Assembly (NCBI RefSeq): GCF_001424195.1
Contig: NZ_LMOO01000010.1
Location: 1 to 64,000 of the forward strand
DNA length: 64,000 nt
Source: Cellulomonas sp. Leaf334
GTDB lineage: Bacteria > Actinomycetota > Actinomycetes > Actinomycetales > Cellulomonadaceae
Direction: 5' to 3'
A program made the translations under genes and the position numbers. The notes beneath the pieces are model-generated. The model did no database searches and was not told where the DNA came from. It saw only the letters and a list, made by a program, of their open reading frames with translations. The number at the start of each line of letters is the position of its first letter. The stretch's first letter is position 1. Of the stretch, positions 37,159-48,676 are shown one piece after another.

Positions 37159-37872
37159 ATGATCGCGCTCGACGACGTCCTCGTCACCGCCTACAGCCCT
37201 GACCCGGCCGGCGGTGCCGACCGCGTCGTCCGGCTGCTCGGGCCGGTGACCCTCGAGCTCGTCGAGCACCGGGTCGCGATCGTCGGCGCCAACGGGTCGG
37301 GCAAGTCGACGCTCGCCCGGCTGCTCAATGGCCTCGTCCTGCCGTCGTCCGGCACCGTCCGCGTGGACGGGCTGGACACCGCGCGGGACGGGGCCGCGGT
37401 GCGGCGCAAGGTCGGGTTCATGTTCACCGACCCCGATGCGCAGTTGGTCATGCCGACGCCCGTCGAGGACGTCGCGCTGTCGCTGCGCCGCCTGCCGATG
37501 TCGACGACGGAGCGGGACGTCGCCGCACGCACCGCGCTCGCCCGGTTCGGTCTCGCCGACCGCGCCGAGGTCCCCGTGCACGCCCTGTCCGGGGGGCAGC
37601 GGCAGCTGCTCGCGCTCGCGTCGGTGCTGGCCACCGAGCCCGCCGTCCTCGTGTGCGACGAGCCGACGACGCTCCTCGACCTGCGCTGGCGCGGCGTCGT
37701 CGACGCGCTCCTTGCCGAGCTGCCCCAGCAGGTCGTCGTCGTCACGCACGACCTCGACGCCGCCCTGCAGGCCGACCGCGTGCTCGTCGTCGACGACGGG
37801 ACGGTCGTGTTCGACGGTGACCCCGTCGAAGCCGTCGCCCACTACCGCGCCCTGATGCAGGTGGGCGCGTGA
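37159..37872 (+). CDS. bioM: ECF transporter ATPase, BioM
   Basis: A 237-residue ABC ATPase: Walker A GANGSGKS, Q-loop in the VGFMFTDPDAQL stretch, signature LSGGQ and Walker B VLVCDEPTTLLD. The FTDPDAQLVMPTPVEDVAL stretch is characteristic of ECF-type ATPases. It powers the adjacent BioY and BioN. The stop overlaps the bioN start by four bases. Confidence 0.92.
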   Translation: MIALDDVLVTAYSPDPAGGADRVVRLLGPVTLELVEHRVAIVGANGSGKSTLARLLNGLVLPSSGTVRVDGLDTARDGAAVRRKVGFMFTDPDAQLVMPTPVEDVALSLRRLPMSTTERDVAARTALARFGLADRAEVPVHALSGGQRQLLALASVLATEPAVLVCDEPTTLLDLRWRGVVDALLAELPQQVVVVTHDLDAALQADRVLVVDDGTVVFDGDPVEAVAHYRALMQVGA

Positions 37873-38501
37873 GCGGCCCGATCCGACCGCCGTGGGCGGG
37901 ACCGCTCGGCCTCTACCACCCCGGCACGACCGTCATCCACCGCGCACCGGCCGGCCTCAAGCTCGCGTTCCTGGCGGTGTTCGCGGTCGCCGTGGTCGCC
38001 GTCCGCGGCCCTCTCTCCGCGCTCGGGTTCCTGGCCGTGGCCCTGCTGGCGCAGCTCGTCGCGCGCATCCCGTGGCACCGCACCACGCGCGGCCTGGTCC
38101 CCGCCCTGGTCACCGCGGCGCTGATCGGCGCCTACCAGTGGTGGGCGCGCGGCTGGGCGACCGCCGTCGAGGTGTCCGTCGACCTCGTCGCCCTCGTCCT
38201 GCTCGGCGCCGTCGTGACGGCCACGACGCGCGCGGACACCCTGCTCGACGTCCTCGCCCGGCTGGCCCGGCCGCTGCGGCACGTCGGCCTCTCCCCCGAG
38301 GTGTTCGCGCTGTCGGTCGGCCTGTTCCTGCGCACCATCCCGGTCCTCGCGCGGATGTCGCTCGAGACCCGCGACGCCGCCCGCGCCCGCGGCCTCGACC
38401 GCGAGCCCCGCGCGATCCTCGTGCCCGCCGCCGTACGGATGGTCGCGCATGCCCGCGCCACCGGTGATGCGCTCGCGGCCCGCGGGCTGGGCGAAAGCTG
38501 A
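37869..38501 (+). CDS. bioN: ECF transporter transmembrane T component, BioN
   Basis: A 210-residue T component with about five helices between residues 30 and 135. GLYHPGTTVIHRAPAGLKLAFL is the usual N-terminus, and ARARGLDREPRA near the C-terminus carries the ARG motif that couples to the ATPase; a second ARG copy (AARGLGES) closes the protein. The gene overlaps bioM. Confidence 0.9.
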   Translation: MSGPIRPPWAGPLGLYHPGTTVIHRAPAGLKLAFLAVFAVAVVAVRGPLSALGFLAVALLAQLVARIPWHRTTRGLVPALVTAALIGAYQWWARGWATAVEVSVDLVALVLLGAVVTATTRADTLLDVLARLARPLRHVGLSPEVFALSVGLFLRTIPVLARMSLETRDAARARGLDREPRAILVPAAVRMVAHARATGDALAARGLGES

Positions 38502-38532
38502 CGTTCGACGCGCGCGCACGCCGTCGCGCGGC

Positions 38533-38538
38533 TACGGT
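38533..38538 (+). promoter_or_regulatory. Candidate -10 hexamer TACGGT
   Basis: TACGGT, exactly six bases before the GTG at 38545; leaderless start for the metallopeptidase gene. Confidence 0.55.
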
Positions 38539-38544
38539 TCCCCG

Positions 38545-39411
38545 GTGACATTCCAGGAGGGTGGCAGCTTCGGTGGCGGCCGCGTCCGCAAGGGCGGCGG
38601 CGGCAAGGCGGTGGCCGGCGGTGGCGCGGTCGGACTTCTGGTCCTCGTGATCTACCTGTTCACCGGGGCCGACCTCTCGGGCATCACGGGTGCCGCGCAG
38701 GACCCCGGACCCCAGTCGACCGAGTTCGTCGACGAGTGCTCCGCGGAGCAGGCGAACACCGATCGCAACTGCCTCTACAGCGCGACCCTCGACTCGCTCG
38801 ACACGGTCTGGAGCTCAACCCTCGCCGCCGCGGGCGGTCAGTTCAGCCAGCCGGACGCCGTGACGTTCACGTCCGCCGTCGCCACCGGCTGCGGCAACGC
38901 GTCGAGCTCGACCGGTCCGTTCTACTGCCCGCCCGACGCCACGATCTACGTCGACGTCTCGTTCTTCGACCAGCTCGAACAGCTCGGTGCCGAGGACGGC
39001 CCTCTGGCCGAGCAGTACGTCATCGCCCACGAGTACGGCCACCACATCCAGAACATCACCGGCGTCATGGACCAGGCGGACCGGCAGGGCGCAGGCGCCG
39101 AGTCCGACTCGGTGCGCGTCGAGCTGCAGGCCGACTGCTACGCGGGCCTGTGGGCCGGCGTGGCCGCGAGCACGGTCGACCCGGACACGGGTGTGGCCTA
39201 CCTCGAGCCGATCACCCAGCAGCAGCTCCAGAACGCGCTCGGCGCGGCCGCTGCCGTCGGCGACGACAACATCCAGGAGCAGTCCGGCGGCGACGTGAAC
39301 CCCGAGGCCTGGACGCACGGCTCCAGCGAACAGCGCGAGCGCTGGTTCACCACCGGCTACGAGCAGGGCACCCTCGAGGCCTGCGACACGTTCGCGACCG
39401 ACCAGCTCTGA
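38545..39411 (+). CDS. Neutral zinc metallopeptidase family protein (YpfJ-like)
   Basis: A 288-residue single-pass membrane protein: Gly-rich cytoplasmic N-terminus, one helix (about 23-40), then an extracytoplasmic peptidase domain. HEYGHH supplies H162, E163 and H166; E193 in VELQADCYAG is the probable third zinc ligand. Several cysteines (about 65, 76, 116, 128, 198) could form disulfides. Peptidase activity of this family is inferred from the motif rather than proven. Confidence 0.88.
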   Translation: MTFQEGGSFGGGRVRKGGGGKAVAGGGAVGLLVLVIYLFTGADLSGITGAAQDPGPQSTEFVDECSAEQANTDRNCLYSATLDSLDTVWSSTLAAAGGQFSQPDAVTFTSAVATGCGNASSSTGPFYCPPDATIYVDVSFFDQLEQLGAEDGPLAEQYVIAHEYGHHIQNITGVMDQADRQGAGAESDSVRVELQADCYAGLWAGVAASTVDPDTGVAYLEPITQQQLQNALGAAAAVGDDNIQEQSGGDVNPEAWTHGSSEQRERWFTTGYEQGTLEACDTFATDQL

Positions 39412-39417
39412 GACGGG

Positions 39418-39450
39418 CGACGGCCCTCGGGGATCCCCCGAGGGCCGTCG
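39418..39450. terminator. Bidirectional terminator between convergent genes
   Basis: A perfect 15-bp stem with a three-base loop between the stop of the metallopeptidase gene and the 3' end of the suf operon. Confidence 0.8.
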
Positions 39451-39462
39451 TCCCGACCGTGC

Positions 39463-39788
39463 TCAGATGTTGAAGCCGAGGGCCCGCATCTGCTCGCGGC
39501 CGTCGGGCGTGATCTTCTCGGGGCCCCACGGCGGCATCCACACCCAGTTGATGCGGAAGCCGTCGACGATGCCGTCGAGGGCGGAGGCCGACTGGTCCTC
39601 GATGACGTCCGTGAGCGGGCAGGCCGCCGACGTGAGCGTCATGTCGATGACGGCGGTGTTCGTCTGGTCGATGACCACGCCGTAGATCAGGCCGAGGTCG
39701 ACGACGTTGATGCCGAGCTCGGGGTCGATGACGTCGCGGAGGGCCTCCTCGACGTCGGCCACCGTGGTCGGGGTGGGGGTGTCCGTGC

Positions 39789-39792
<4 letters not shown>
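39463..39792 (-). CDS. sufT: SufT-like metal-sulfur cluster assembly factor
   Basis: A 109-residue MIP18/DUF59 protein. DPELGINVVDLGLIYGV and TLTSAACPLTDVIEDQ (with the conserved Cys) are the family motifs. It assists Fe-S cluster delivery and is the last gene of the suf operon. The ATG overlaps the sufU stop (ATGA); a longer reading would add 22 unsupported residues. Confidence 0.92.
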
Positions 39793-42372
<2,580 letters not shown>

Positions 42373-42392
42373 ACGTGTTCCTTCCAGACTTC

Positions 42393-42725
42393 TCAGAGCG
42401 GGGCGTCGACGTCGACCAGCACGCGCTGGCCGTCGACGGTCACGGGGTAGACGGGGACGGGCTGGACGGCGGGCGGGCCGGTGGGCTTGCCGGTGCGCAG
42501 GTCGAACCGCGAGCCGTGGAGCCAGCACTCGATCGTGCAGTCCTCCACCTCGCCGTCCGACAGGGAGACGGCGCCGTGCGAGCAGATGTCGCTGATGGCG
42601 TGCAGCTCACCGGCGGAGTCGCGCACCAGCGCGACCTCGACCGTGCCGTGCTCGGCCTCCAGCTCGACGCGGAGCGTGCCCTCGACGGGCACGTCCTCGT
42701 CGTAGCAGGCCAGCTGGGCGGTCAT
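42393..42725 (-). CDS. Rieske [2Fe-2S] ferredoxin-like protein in the suf operon
   Basis: A 110-residue Rieske-fold protein. CSHG (C48, H50) and CWLHGSRF (C67, H70) provide the two Cys/two His cluster ligands. It resembles the ferredoxin component of ring-hydroxylating oxygenases, but its place between sufD and sufC indicates a role in Fe-S biogenesis, perhaps as an electron donor or cluster acceptor. It overlaps the sufD stop by four bases. Confidence 0.9.
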   Translation of the reverse strand: MTAQLACYDEDVPVEGTLRVELEAEHGTVEVALVRDSAGELHAISDICSHGAVSLSDGEVEDCTIECWLHGSRFDLRTGKPTGPPAVQPVPVYPVTVDGQRVLVDVDAPL

Positions 42726-44017
42726 GCACGCTCCGTCGTGAGGGACACCTCGGAACCGTCGACGTGGCCCTCGGACAGGGAGTCCAGCACGCTCATCGAC
42801 TTCTCGAGCTCGCGCTCGATGGCCCCGATGAGGCGCTCCTCGATGTCCGGCACGCCGATCTCGTGGATGAGCTCCGCGAAGAAGCCGCGCACCACGAGCC
42901 GACGGGCGTCGGACTCCGGGATGCCGCGGGCGCGCAGGTAGAAGAGCTGCTCGTCGTCGAACCGGCCGGTCGCGCTGGCGTGCCCGGCGCCCTCGATGAG
43001 GCCGGTCTCGATCTCGAGGTTCGGCACCGAGTCGGCGCGGGCGCCGTCGGACAGGACCAGGTTGCGGTTGAGCTCGTACGTGTCGGTGCCCTCGGCTGCC
43101 GCGCGGATGAGCACGTCACCGACCCACACCGTGTGCGCACCCTCGCCCTGCAGGGCGCCCTTGTACGTGACGCGCGAGATGCAGTTGGGCACCGCGTGGT
43201 CGACGAAGAGGCGCTGCTCCTGGTGCTGGCCCGCGTCCGCGAAGTACAGCCCGAGCATCTTCACGGTCGCACCCTCGCCGACGAACTCGGCGTCGGGCGT
43301 GATCCGGACGACGTCGCCGCCGAGCGTCACCGCGATGTGCTTGACCGTGGCGTCGCGCCCGATGCGGAGCCGGTGCGACGAGGCGTGCACCGAGCCGTCG
43401 GCCCAGTCGTGCACCGTGACGACGGTCAGGTGCGCACCCTCGTCGGCGACGATCTCGACCGTCTCGGTGAGCGCGGCGTGACCGAGGTGGTCGATGACGA
43501 CGACGGCCTGCGACAGCGCCTCGGCGTGCACGAGCAGGTGCGTGGCGCTCGGCTCGAGCGACGCCTCGTGCGTGCCGGCGCCCTCGACGCCCTCGATGCG
43601 GATGGACGTCACCGCGGAGGCGACGGCCTCCTTCGGGATCGTGACGATCGTGGCGCGCGGGAACGACGCCCACGCCACGGCGGCGGCCCGGTCACCAGGC
43701 TCACCTGCCCGTCCCAGCCGCGCGTCGTCGCGGTCGACGATCTCGACCTGGACCTCGGGCGCCTCGACCACGGTCGTCAGCACGCCGTGGCCGCTCAGGA
43801 CACCGTCGGTGTCCGCGGCGAACAGAGGCGCGAGCCGGGCGACCGGCGCGAAGCGCCACTCCTCCTCGCGCCCGTTCGGCACAGGGAAGTCGGCGACGTC
43901 GAACGACGTGGGGCGCGATCCACGCGAGGCCTCGGGGAGCGGCCCGACACCGTGCGAGTGGCTGCCGTCGGCAGTCGCCCGCGAGTGGTCGGTCGACAGG
44001 GTGTCAGTGGTCGTCAT
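42722..44017 (-). CDS. sufD: SufD, Fe-S assembly scaffold subunit
   Basis: A 431-residue SufD, partner of SufB and SufC. A variable N-terminal region (1-130) precedes the right-handed beta-helix and the C-terminal GAGHASATGRFDDEQLFYLRARGIPE segment with the conserved His near the SufB interface. The start overlaps the sufB stop by one base (TGATG). Confidence 0.94.
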   Translation of the reverse strand: MTTTDTLSTDHSRATADGSHSHGVGPLPEASRGSRPTSFDVADFPVPNGREEEWRFAPVARLAPLFAADTDGVLSGHGVLTTVVEAPEVQVEIVDRDDARLGRAGEPGDRAAAVAWASFPRATIVTIPKEAVASAVTSIRIEGVEGAGTHEASLEPSATHLLVHAEALSQAVVVIDHLGHAALTETVEIVADEGAHLTVVTVHDWADGSVHASSHRLRIGRDATVKHIAVTLGGDVVRITPDAEFVGEGATVKMLGLYFADAGQHQEQRLFVDHAVPNCISRVTYKGALQGEGAHTVWVGDVLIRAAAEGTDTYELNRNLVLSDGARADSVPNLEIETGLIEGAGHASATGRFDDEQLFYLRARGIPESDARRLVVRGFFAELIHEIGVPDIEERLIGAIERELEKSMSVLDSLSEGHVDGSEVSLTTERA

Positions 44018-45465
44018 CAGCCGACGGAACCTTCCATCTGGAGCTCGATGAGGCGGTTGAGCTCGAGGGCGTACTCCATGGGCAGCTCACGCGCGATGGG
44101 CTCGACGAACCCGCGCACGATCATCGCCATGGCCTCGGTCTCGGCCATGCCTCGGGACATCAGGTAGAACAGCTGGTCCTCGCTCACGCGCGACACGGTC
44201 GCCTCGTGGCCCATCGACACGTCGTCCTCGCGGACGTCCACGTACGGGTACGTGTCGGAGCGGGAGATCTGGTCGACCAGGAGGGCGTCGCAGAGCACGT
44301 TCGAGGCGGAGTGGTGGGCGCCCTCGAGCACCTGCACCAGCCCGCGGTAGGACGTGCGCCCACCACCGCGCGCGACCGACTTCGAGACGATCGAGCTGGA
44401 GGTGTGCGGCGCGGCGTGCACCATCTTGGCGCCGGCGTCCTGGTGCTGGCCCGCACCGGCGAACGCGATGGACAGCGTCTCGCCGCGCGCGTGCTCGCCC
44501 AGCAGGTAGATGGCCGGGTACTTCATGGTCACCTTGGAGCCGATGTTGCCGTCGACCCACTCCATGGTGGCGCCCTCGGCCGCGGTCGCCCGCTTGGTGA
44601 CGAGGTTGTACACGTTGTTCGACCAGTTCTGGATGGTCGTGTACCGGACGCGCGCGTTCTTCTTGACGATGATCTCGACGACCGCGGAGTGCAGCGAGTC
44701 GCTCGAGTACACCGGAGCTGTACAACCCTCGACGTAGTGCACGTACGAACCCTCGTCGGCGATGATCAGCGTCCGCTCGAACTGACCCATGTTCTCGGTG
44801 TTGATCCGGAAGTAGGCCTGCAGCGGGATCTCGACGTGCACGCCCGGCGGGACGTAGACGAACGAGCCGCCCGACCAGACGGCCGTGTTGAGCGACGCGA
44901 ACTTGTTGTCCCCGGGCGGGATCACCGAGCCGAAGTACTGCTCGAAGATCTCCGGGTGCTCACGCAGTGCGGTGTCGGTGTCGAGGAAGATGACGCCCTG
45001 CTCCTCGAGCGACTCCTGGATCTGGTGGTAGACCACCTCGGACTCGTACTGCGCGGCGACGCCCGCGACGAGGCGCTGCTTCTCCGCCTCCGGGATGCCG
45101 AGCCGGTCGTACGTGTTCTTGATGTCGTCGGGCAGGTCCTCCCAGCTCGTGGCCTGCTTCTCCGTCGACCGCACGAAGTACTTGATGTTGTCGAAGTCGA
45201 TGCCCGACAGGTCCGAGCCCCACCAGGGCATGGGCTTCTTGTCGAACAGGCGCAGCGACTTCAGGCGCGTCTTGAGCATCCACTCGGGCTCGTTCTTGAG
45301 CGCGGAGATCTCGCGGACCTTCGCCTCCGACAGCCCACGGGTCGCGACGGACCCGGCGGTGTCGGCGTCGTGCCAGCCGTAGTTGTAGTTCCCGATGGAG
45401 GCGATGGCCTCGTCCTGGGTCATCTGCGGCGTCGCGGCCGCAGTGCTGTCGGTCTGTGCGCTCAT
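44017..45465 (-). CDS. sufB: SufB, Fe-S assembly scaffold subunit
   Basis: A 482-residue SufB, the main scaffold for cluster assembly. Conserved stretches include [23 protein letters not shown] (with the key Cys) and the C-terminal [22 protein letters not shown]. There is no intein, unlike the mycobacterial homologue. The ATG overlaps the sufR stop (ATGA). Confidence 0.96.
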   Translation of the reverse strand: MSAQTDSTAAATPQMTQDEAIASIGNYNYGWHDADTAGSVATRGLSEAKVREISALKNEPEWMLKTRLKSLRLFDKKPMPWWGSDLSGIDFDNIKYFVRSTEKQATSWEDLPDDIKNTYDRLGIPEAEKQRLVAGVAAQYESEVVYHQIQESLEEQGVIFLDTDTALREHPEIFEQYFGSVIPPGDNKFASLNTAVWSGGSFVYVPPGVHVEIPLQAYFRINTENMGQFERTLIIADEGSYVHYVEGCTAPVYSSDSLHSAVVEIIVKKNARVRYTTIQNWSNNVYNLVTKRATAAEGATMEWVDGNIGSKVTMKYPAIYLLGEHARGETLSIAFAGAGQHQDAGAKMVHAAPHTSSSIVSKSVARGGGRTSYRGLVQVLEGAHHSASNVLCDALLVDQISRSDTYPYVDVREDDVSMGHEATVSRVSEDQLFYLMSRGMAETEAMAMIVRGFVEPIARELPMEYALELNRLIELQMEGSVG

Positions 45466-46217
45466 GCTGAATGTCCTTCCACGGAGAGCACGGGGTGGGG
45501 GGCGTGCGACGAGGTGGTCTGTGAGGTGGTGAGCGGGATGCTGGTGGTACACACGTGGCCGCCACCGGCCAGCGTCGCGAGGCGCTGCACGTGCACGCCG
45601 AGGAGCCGCGAGAATGCGCGCGCCTCGGCCTCGCACAGCTGCGGGAACTCGTGCGCGACGTCCTGGACCGGGCAGTGGCCCTGGCAGAGCTGCATGGCCA
45701 GGCCGCCGGGGACCGGCCGCGCGGACGCGGCGTACCCGTCCGCGGTGAGCCCGTCGGCCAGGACACGCACGCGCTCGGCGACGTCGTCCCCCGCCGCGGC
45801 GACCGCTGCCGAGTGCCGCTCCTCCAGGTCACGGACGCGCTGCTCCGCGAAGCCCTGCACGGCCTGCGGGCCGGCGGTCTCCGCGAGGAAGCGCAGCGCC
45901 TGGCTGGCGAGCTCGGAGTAGCGGTGGGACAGCGCGGCCTGACCGCGGCTCGTCACGACGTACCGCCGGGCGGGACGTCCGCGCCCCTTCGGAGCGCTGA
46001 GCCCGTCGTGCACGGCGATCTGGTCCGTGGCCTCGAGCACCCCGAGGTGACGACGGATGCCGGCGGGTGCGAGGTCGAGCTGCGCGGCGAGCTCGGCGGC
46101 CGACACCGGACCGGCGGCCGCGACGATCTGCAGCAGACGCTGGCGCGTCCCGGCGTCGGAGTCCGACGTCGTGGTGTCCGCGAGGGTGTGCTCGACCGCA
46201 GGCAGCGTCGCGTTCAT
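45462..46217 (-). CDS. sufR: SufR-like Fe-S-sensing transcriptional regulator
   Basis: A 251-residue winged-helix regulator heading the suf operon. The helix-turn-helix is about 37-65 ([25 protein letters not shown]) and the wing about 75-92. C178, C182, C195 and C223 (spacing x3, x12, x27) agree with the cysteines known to bind an Fe-S cluster in SufR proteins. ATG at 46217 is chosen for its GGAGG at five bases; a GTG six bases earlier is possible. It should repress the operon when its cluster is intact, probably through the palindrome at 46289-46318. Confidence 0.92.
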   Translation of the reverse strand: MNATLPAVEHTLADTTTSDSDAGTRQRLLQIVAAAGPVSAAELAAQLDLAPAGIRRHLGVLEATDQIAVHDGLSAPKGRGRPARRYVVTSRGQAALSHRYSELASQALRFLAETAGPQAVQGFAEQRVRDLEERHSAAVAAAGDDVAERVRVLADGLTADGYAASARPVPGGLAMQLCQGHCPVQDVAHEFPQLCEAEARAFSRLLGVHVQRLATLAGGGHVCTTSIPLTTSQTTSSHAPHPVLSVEGHSA

Positions 46218-46288
46218 GCACACCTCCGTCGGGTCTGGGTCCGGATGATCAGCGGCAGGCGCACGGGAAGTGCGAGGAACGGGGCCGC

Positions 46289-46318
46289 GATATTGACAAC
46301 ATCCTTGTTGCCAATATC
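46289..46318. promoter_or_regulatory. Candidate SufR operator / overlapping promoter
   Basis: A 30-bp inverted repeat: outer arms GATATTG and CAATATC match exactly, inner CAACA and TGTTG also match, with one mismatched pair. On the minus strand TTGGCA and TATCGC are 16 bases apart, and on the plus strand TTGACA and TATCCA are also 16 apart. A repressor bound here would cover both. It is 71 bp upstream of the sufR ATG. Confidence 0.7.
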
Positions 46319-46388
46319 CATCCCTGCAAGCAAGGAGAGCCTTCGCTCAGCGTCACGTCCCTCACACGGGCGACCGTCGTGGGCGCCC

Positions 46389-46394
46389 TAGACT
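46389..46394 (+). promoter_or_regulatory. Candidate -10 hexamer TAGACT
   Basis: TAGACT, eight bases before the GTG at 46403; a second, start-adjacent promoter for the ABC pair. Confidence 0.45.
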
Positions 46395-46402
46395 TCCCTC
46401 TC

Positions 46403-47317
46403 GTGCCCGACTCCCCCGCGCTCGAGATCTCCGGGCTCGTCAAGCGCTACAGCGGCCGAGCCGTCGTCGACGGGCTCGACCTCGTCGCCCACCACGGCCA
46501 GGTCACCGCGGTGCTCGGACCGAACGGCGCGGGCAAGACGACGACGATCGAGTGCTGCGAGGGCCTGCGGGAGCCCGACGGTGGCAGCGTGCGCGTGCTC
46601 GGCCTCGACCCCGTGACGCAGGCCCGCGACCTGCGTCCCCGCGTCGGCGTCATGCTCCAGGACGGCGGGCTGCCGACGGGCGTCAGGGCGCACGAGATGC
46701 TCGCGCACGTGGCCAGGATGTACGCCGACCCGCGGGACCTCGGCGAGCTCACGGAGCGCCTCGGGCTGGGCTCGTTCGCCCGCACCACGGTCCGACGGCT
46801 CTCCGGTGGCCAGCGGCAGCGGCTCGCGCTCGCGGCGGCGGTCGTCGGTCGGCCGGAGGTCGTCTTCCTCGACGAGCCCAGCGCCGGGATGGACCCGCAG
46901 ACGCGGCACGCGGTCTGGGACCTGGTCCGCGAGCTGCGCGACGAGGGCGTCGCCGTCGTGCTCACGACGCACCTCATGGACGAGGCCGAGGACCTCGCCG
47001 ACCAGGTCGTCGTCGTCGACCACGGCCGCGTCATCGCGCAGGGCTCCGTGCCGTCGCTCGTCTCGGAGGCCGAGGACCGCACGCTGCGGCTCGAGACCGA
47101 GCCGGGCCTCGACCTGCACGCCGCGCTCGGCGCCGACTTCGTCGTCAGCGAGCCGCGCGACGGGTCCTACACCGTCACGGGCGCCGTCGACCCCGACGCG
47201 GTCGCCGCGGTCACCGCCTGGCTGGCGACGAACGGCGCCCTGGCCACGCGGCTGACCGTCGGTCGCCGCACCCTCGAGGACGTCTTCCTCGACCTGACCG
47301 GACGGAACCTGCGATGA
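46403..47317 (+). CDS. ABC transporter ATP-binding protein
   Basis: A 304-residue ATPase: Walker A GPNGAGKT, signature LSGGQ, Walker B VVFLDEPSAGMD. The C-terminal 90 residues are an extension typical of CcmA/DRA-type export ATPases. Next to an ABC permease and ctaA, and divergent from sufR, the same order as the Rv1456c-Rv1458c region next to Rv1460 in M. tuberculosis (recalled synteny). Substrate unknown. GTG start is supported by the adjacent hexamer. Confidence 0.9.
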   Translation: MPDSPALEISGLVKRYSGRAVVDGLDLVAHHGQVTAVLGPNGAGKTTTIECCEGLREPDGGSVRVLGLDPVTQARDLRPRVGVMLQDGGLPTGVRAHEMLAHVARMYADPRDLGELTERLGLGSFARTTVRRLSGGQRQRLALAAAVVGRPEVVFLDEPSAGMDPQTRHAVWDLVRELRDEGVAVVLTTHLMDEAEDLADQVVVVDHGRVIAQGSVPSLVSEAEDRTLRLETEPGLDLHAALGADFVVSEPRDGSYTVTGAVDPDAVAAVTAWLATNGALATRLTVGRRTLEDVFLDLTGRNLR

Positions 47318-48063
47318 GCACGGCGGCCCCCACCCTGCAGCGTGTCGTCGCGCAGACCTCGTTCGAGGCTCGCGCGATCCTGCGCAACGGCGAGCAGCTG
47401 CTGGTCACGATCATCGTCCCGGTGCTGGTCCTCGTCGGGCTGACGAAGGTCACCGGGATCGACCTCGACACCGGCGGCGCCAGCCGGATCGACTTCCTGA
47501 CCCCGGGGATCCTCGCCCTGGCCGTCATGACGACGTCGTTCACGTCGCAGGCGATCGCGTCGTCGTTCGACCGGCGCAACGGCGTCCTGCGGCTCCTGTC
47601 GACCACCCCGCTGGGTCGCGGCGGGCTGCTTGCGGGCAAGGTGCTGGGCGTGCTCGTCGTCGAGCTCGTCCAGGTGGTCGTCATCGGTCTCGTCGCCGTG
47701 CTCCTCGGGTGGCGGCCGGATCCGGCGGGGATCCCGCTGGCCGTCCTCGCGATCGTGCTCGGCACCGCCGCGTTCACCTCGCTCGCGCTGCTCGTCGCGG
47801 GGACGCTGCGCGCCGAGGCGGTGCTCGCCGTCGCCAACCTGCTGCTGCTCGTCCTGGCCGTCGCCGGAGGAGTCGTCATCCCGGCGAGCCAGCTGCCTGG
47901 GCCGATGGCCCACGTCGCGTTGCTGCTGCCGTCGGGCGCGCTCGGCGAGGCGATGCGCGAGACCCTGCTGCACGGCGTCCTGCCCGCCTGGTCCGTCGTG
48001 GTCCTCGTCGCGTGGGCCGCCGCGCTCGGGTGGGGCGCGAGCCGCCTGTTCCGCTGGCACTGA
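47314..48063 (+). CDS. ABC-2 type transporter permease
   Basis: A 249-residue permease with six membrane helices (about 28-44, 58-75, 100-125, 135-160, 165-190, 222-243). It lacks motifs that reveal a substrate. The ATG overlaps the ATPase stop (ATGA), so the two form one exporter. Confidence 0.88.
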   Translation: MSTAAPTLQRVVAQTSFEARAILRNGEQLLVTIIVPVLVLVGLTKVTGIDLDTGGASRIDFLTPGILALAVMTTSFTSQAIASSFDRRNGVLRLLSTTPLGRGGLLAGKVLGVLVVELVQVVVIGLVAVLLGWRPDPAGIPLAVLAIVLGTAAFTSLALLVAGTLRAEAVLAVANLLLLVLAVAGGVVIPASQLPGPMAHVALLLPSGALGEAMRETLLHGVLPAWSVVVLVAWAAALGWGASRLFRWH

Positions 48064-48067
48064 CCGC

Positions 48068-48073
48068 TACCGT
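48068..48073 (+). promoter_or_regulatory. Candidate -10 hexamer TACCGT
   Basis: TACCGT, exactly six bases before the ATG at 48080. Confidence 0.5.
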
Positions 48074-48079
48074 GGGCCG

Positions 48080-48619
48080 ATGGACGCCGCGCAGGACGCC
48101 ACGTTCCAGGCGGCGCTGACCGCCGAGTACGCCGCGCTCGTGCGCACCGTCGCCGAGTTCGACGGCCGCCTGCTCACCGTCAAGAGCTGGTCGGTGACGT
48201 TGAGCCTGGCGGGCATCGGTCTCGGCTTCCAACAGCAGCACTACGCGCTCTTCGCGCTCGCCGCCGTGACCGGTGCGGCGTTCTGGCTGATCGAGGCCAT
48301 GACGAAGCGCCACCAGGTGCGGTACTACCCCCGGATGCGCCAGATCGAAGCCTGGTCCGCCGCCTGGAGCGACCTGCGGCTCGGGGACGTCCCGGTCTCG
48401 GCGCCCCGCATCGACGCCGCGTGGACCGCCGCCGGGCGGGCCGATCCTGCGGCCGCTCTCGCCGCACCGCCACGGGAGATGGACAGTCGCGAGATCCGCC
48501 GGATGCGCCGGCAGGTCGCGTGGCTCCCCCACGTCTTCATGCCGAGCGCGTTCGCCGTCGTCCTGGGGCTGGTCCTCACGGTGCTCGCGGCGACCGGGGT
48601 CCTCGACCTCCCGCTGTGA
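48080..48619 (+). CDS. Hypothetical membrane protein
   Basis: A 179-residue protein with helices near 36-52, 56-72 and 152-173 and a soluble middle loop rich in Trp and Arg (YYPRMRQIEAWSAAWSDLRLG). I do not recognise a family. It sits between the ABC permease and ctaA genes and has its own start-adjacent hexamer, so it may be transcribed separately. Confidence 0.65.
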   Translation: MDAAQDATFQAALTAEYAALVRTVAEFDGRLLTVKSWSVTLSLAGIGLGFQQQHYALFALAAVTGAAFWLIEAMTKRHQVRYYPRMRQIEAWSAAWSDLRLGDVPVSAPRIDAAWTAAGRADPAAALAAPPREMDSREIRRMRRQVAWLPHVFMPSAFAVVLGLVLTVLAATGVLDLPL

Positions 48620-48663
48620 CGAGCCTCGCGCGCGGACCGGTCGGACGCCGACGGACCGGACCG

Positions 48664-48669
48664 TAGGCT
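48664..48669 (+). promoter_or_regulatory. Candidate -10 hexamer of ctaA
   Basis: TAGGCT, seven bases before the GTG at 48677. Confidence 0.5.
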
Positions 48670-48676
48670 GGACGAC

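Noticed and set aside
44017-45465. Intein in SufB, as in M. tuberculosis
   Set aside because: The gene is 482 codons with uninterrupted SufB motifs; no insertion is present.
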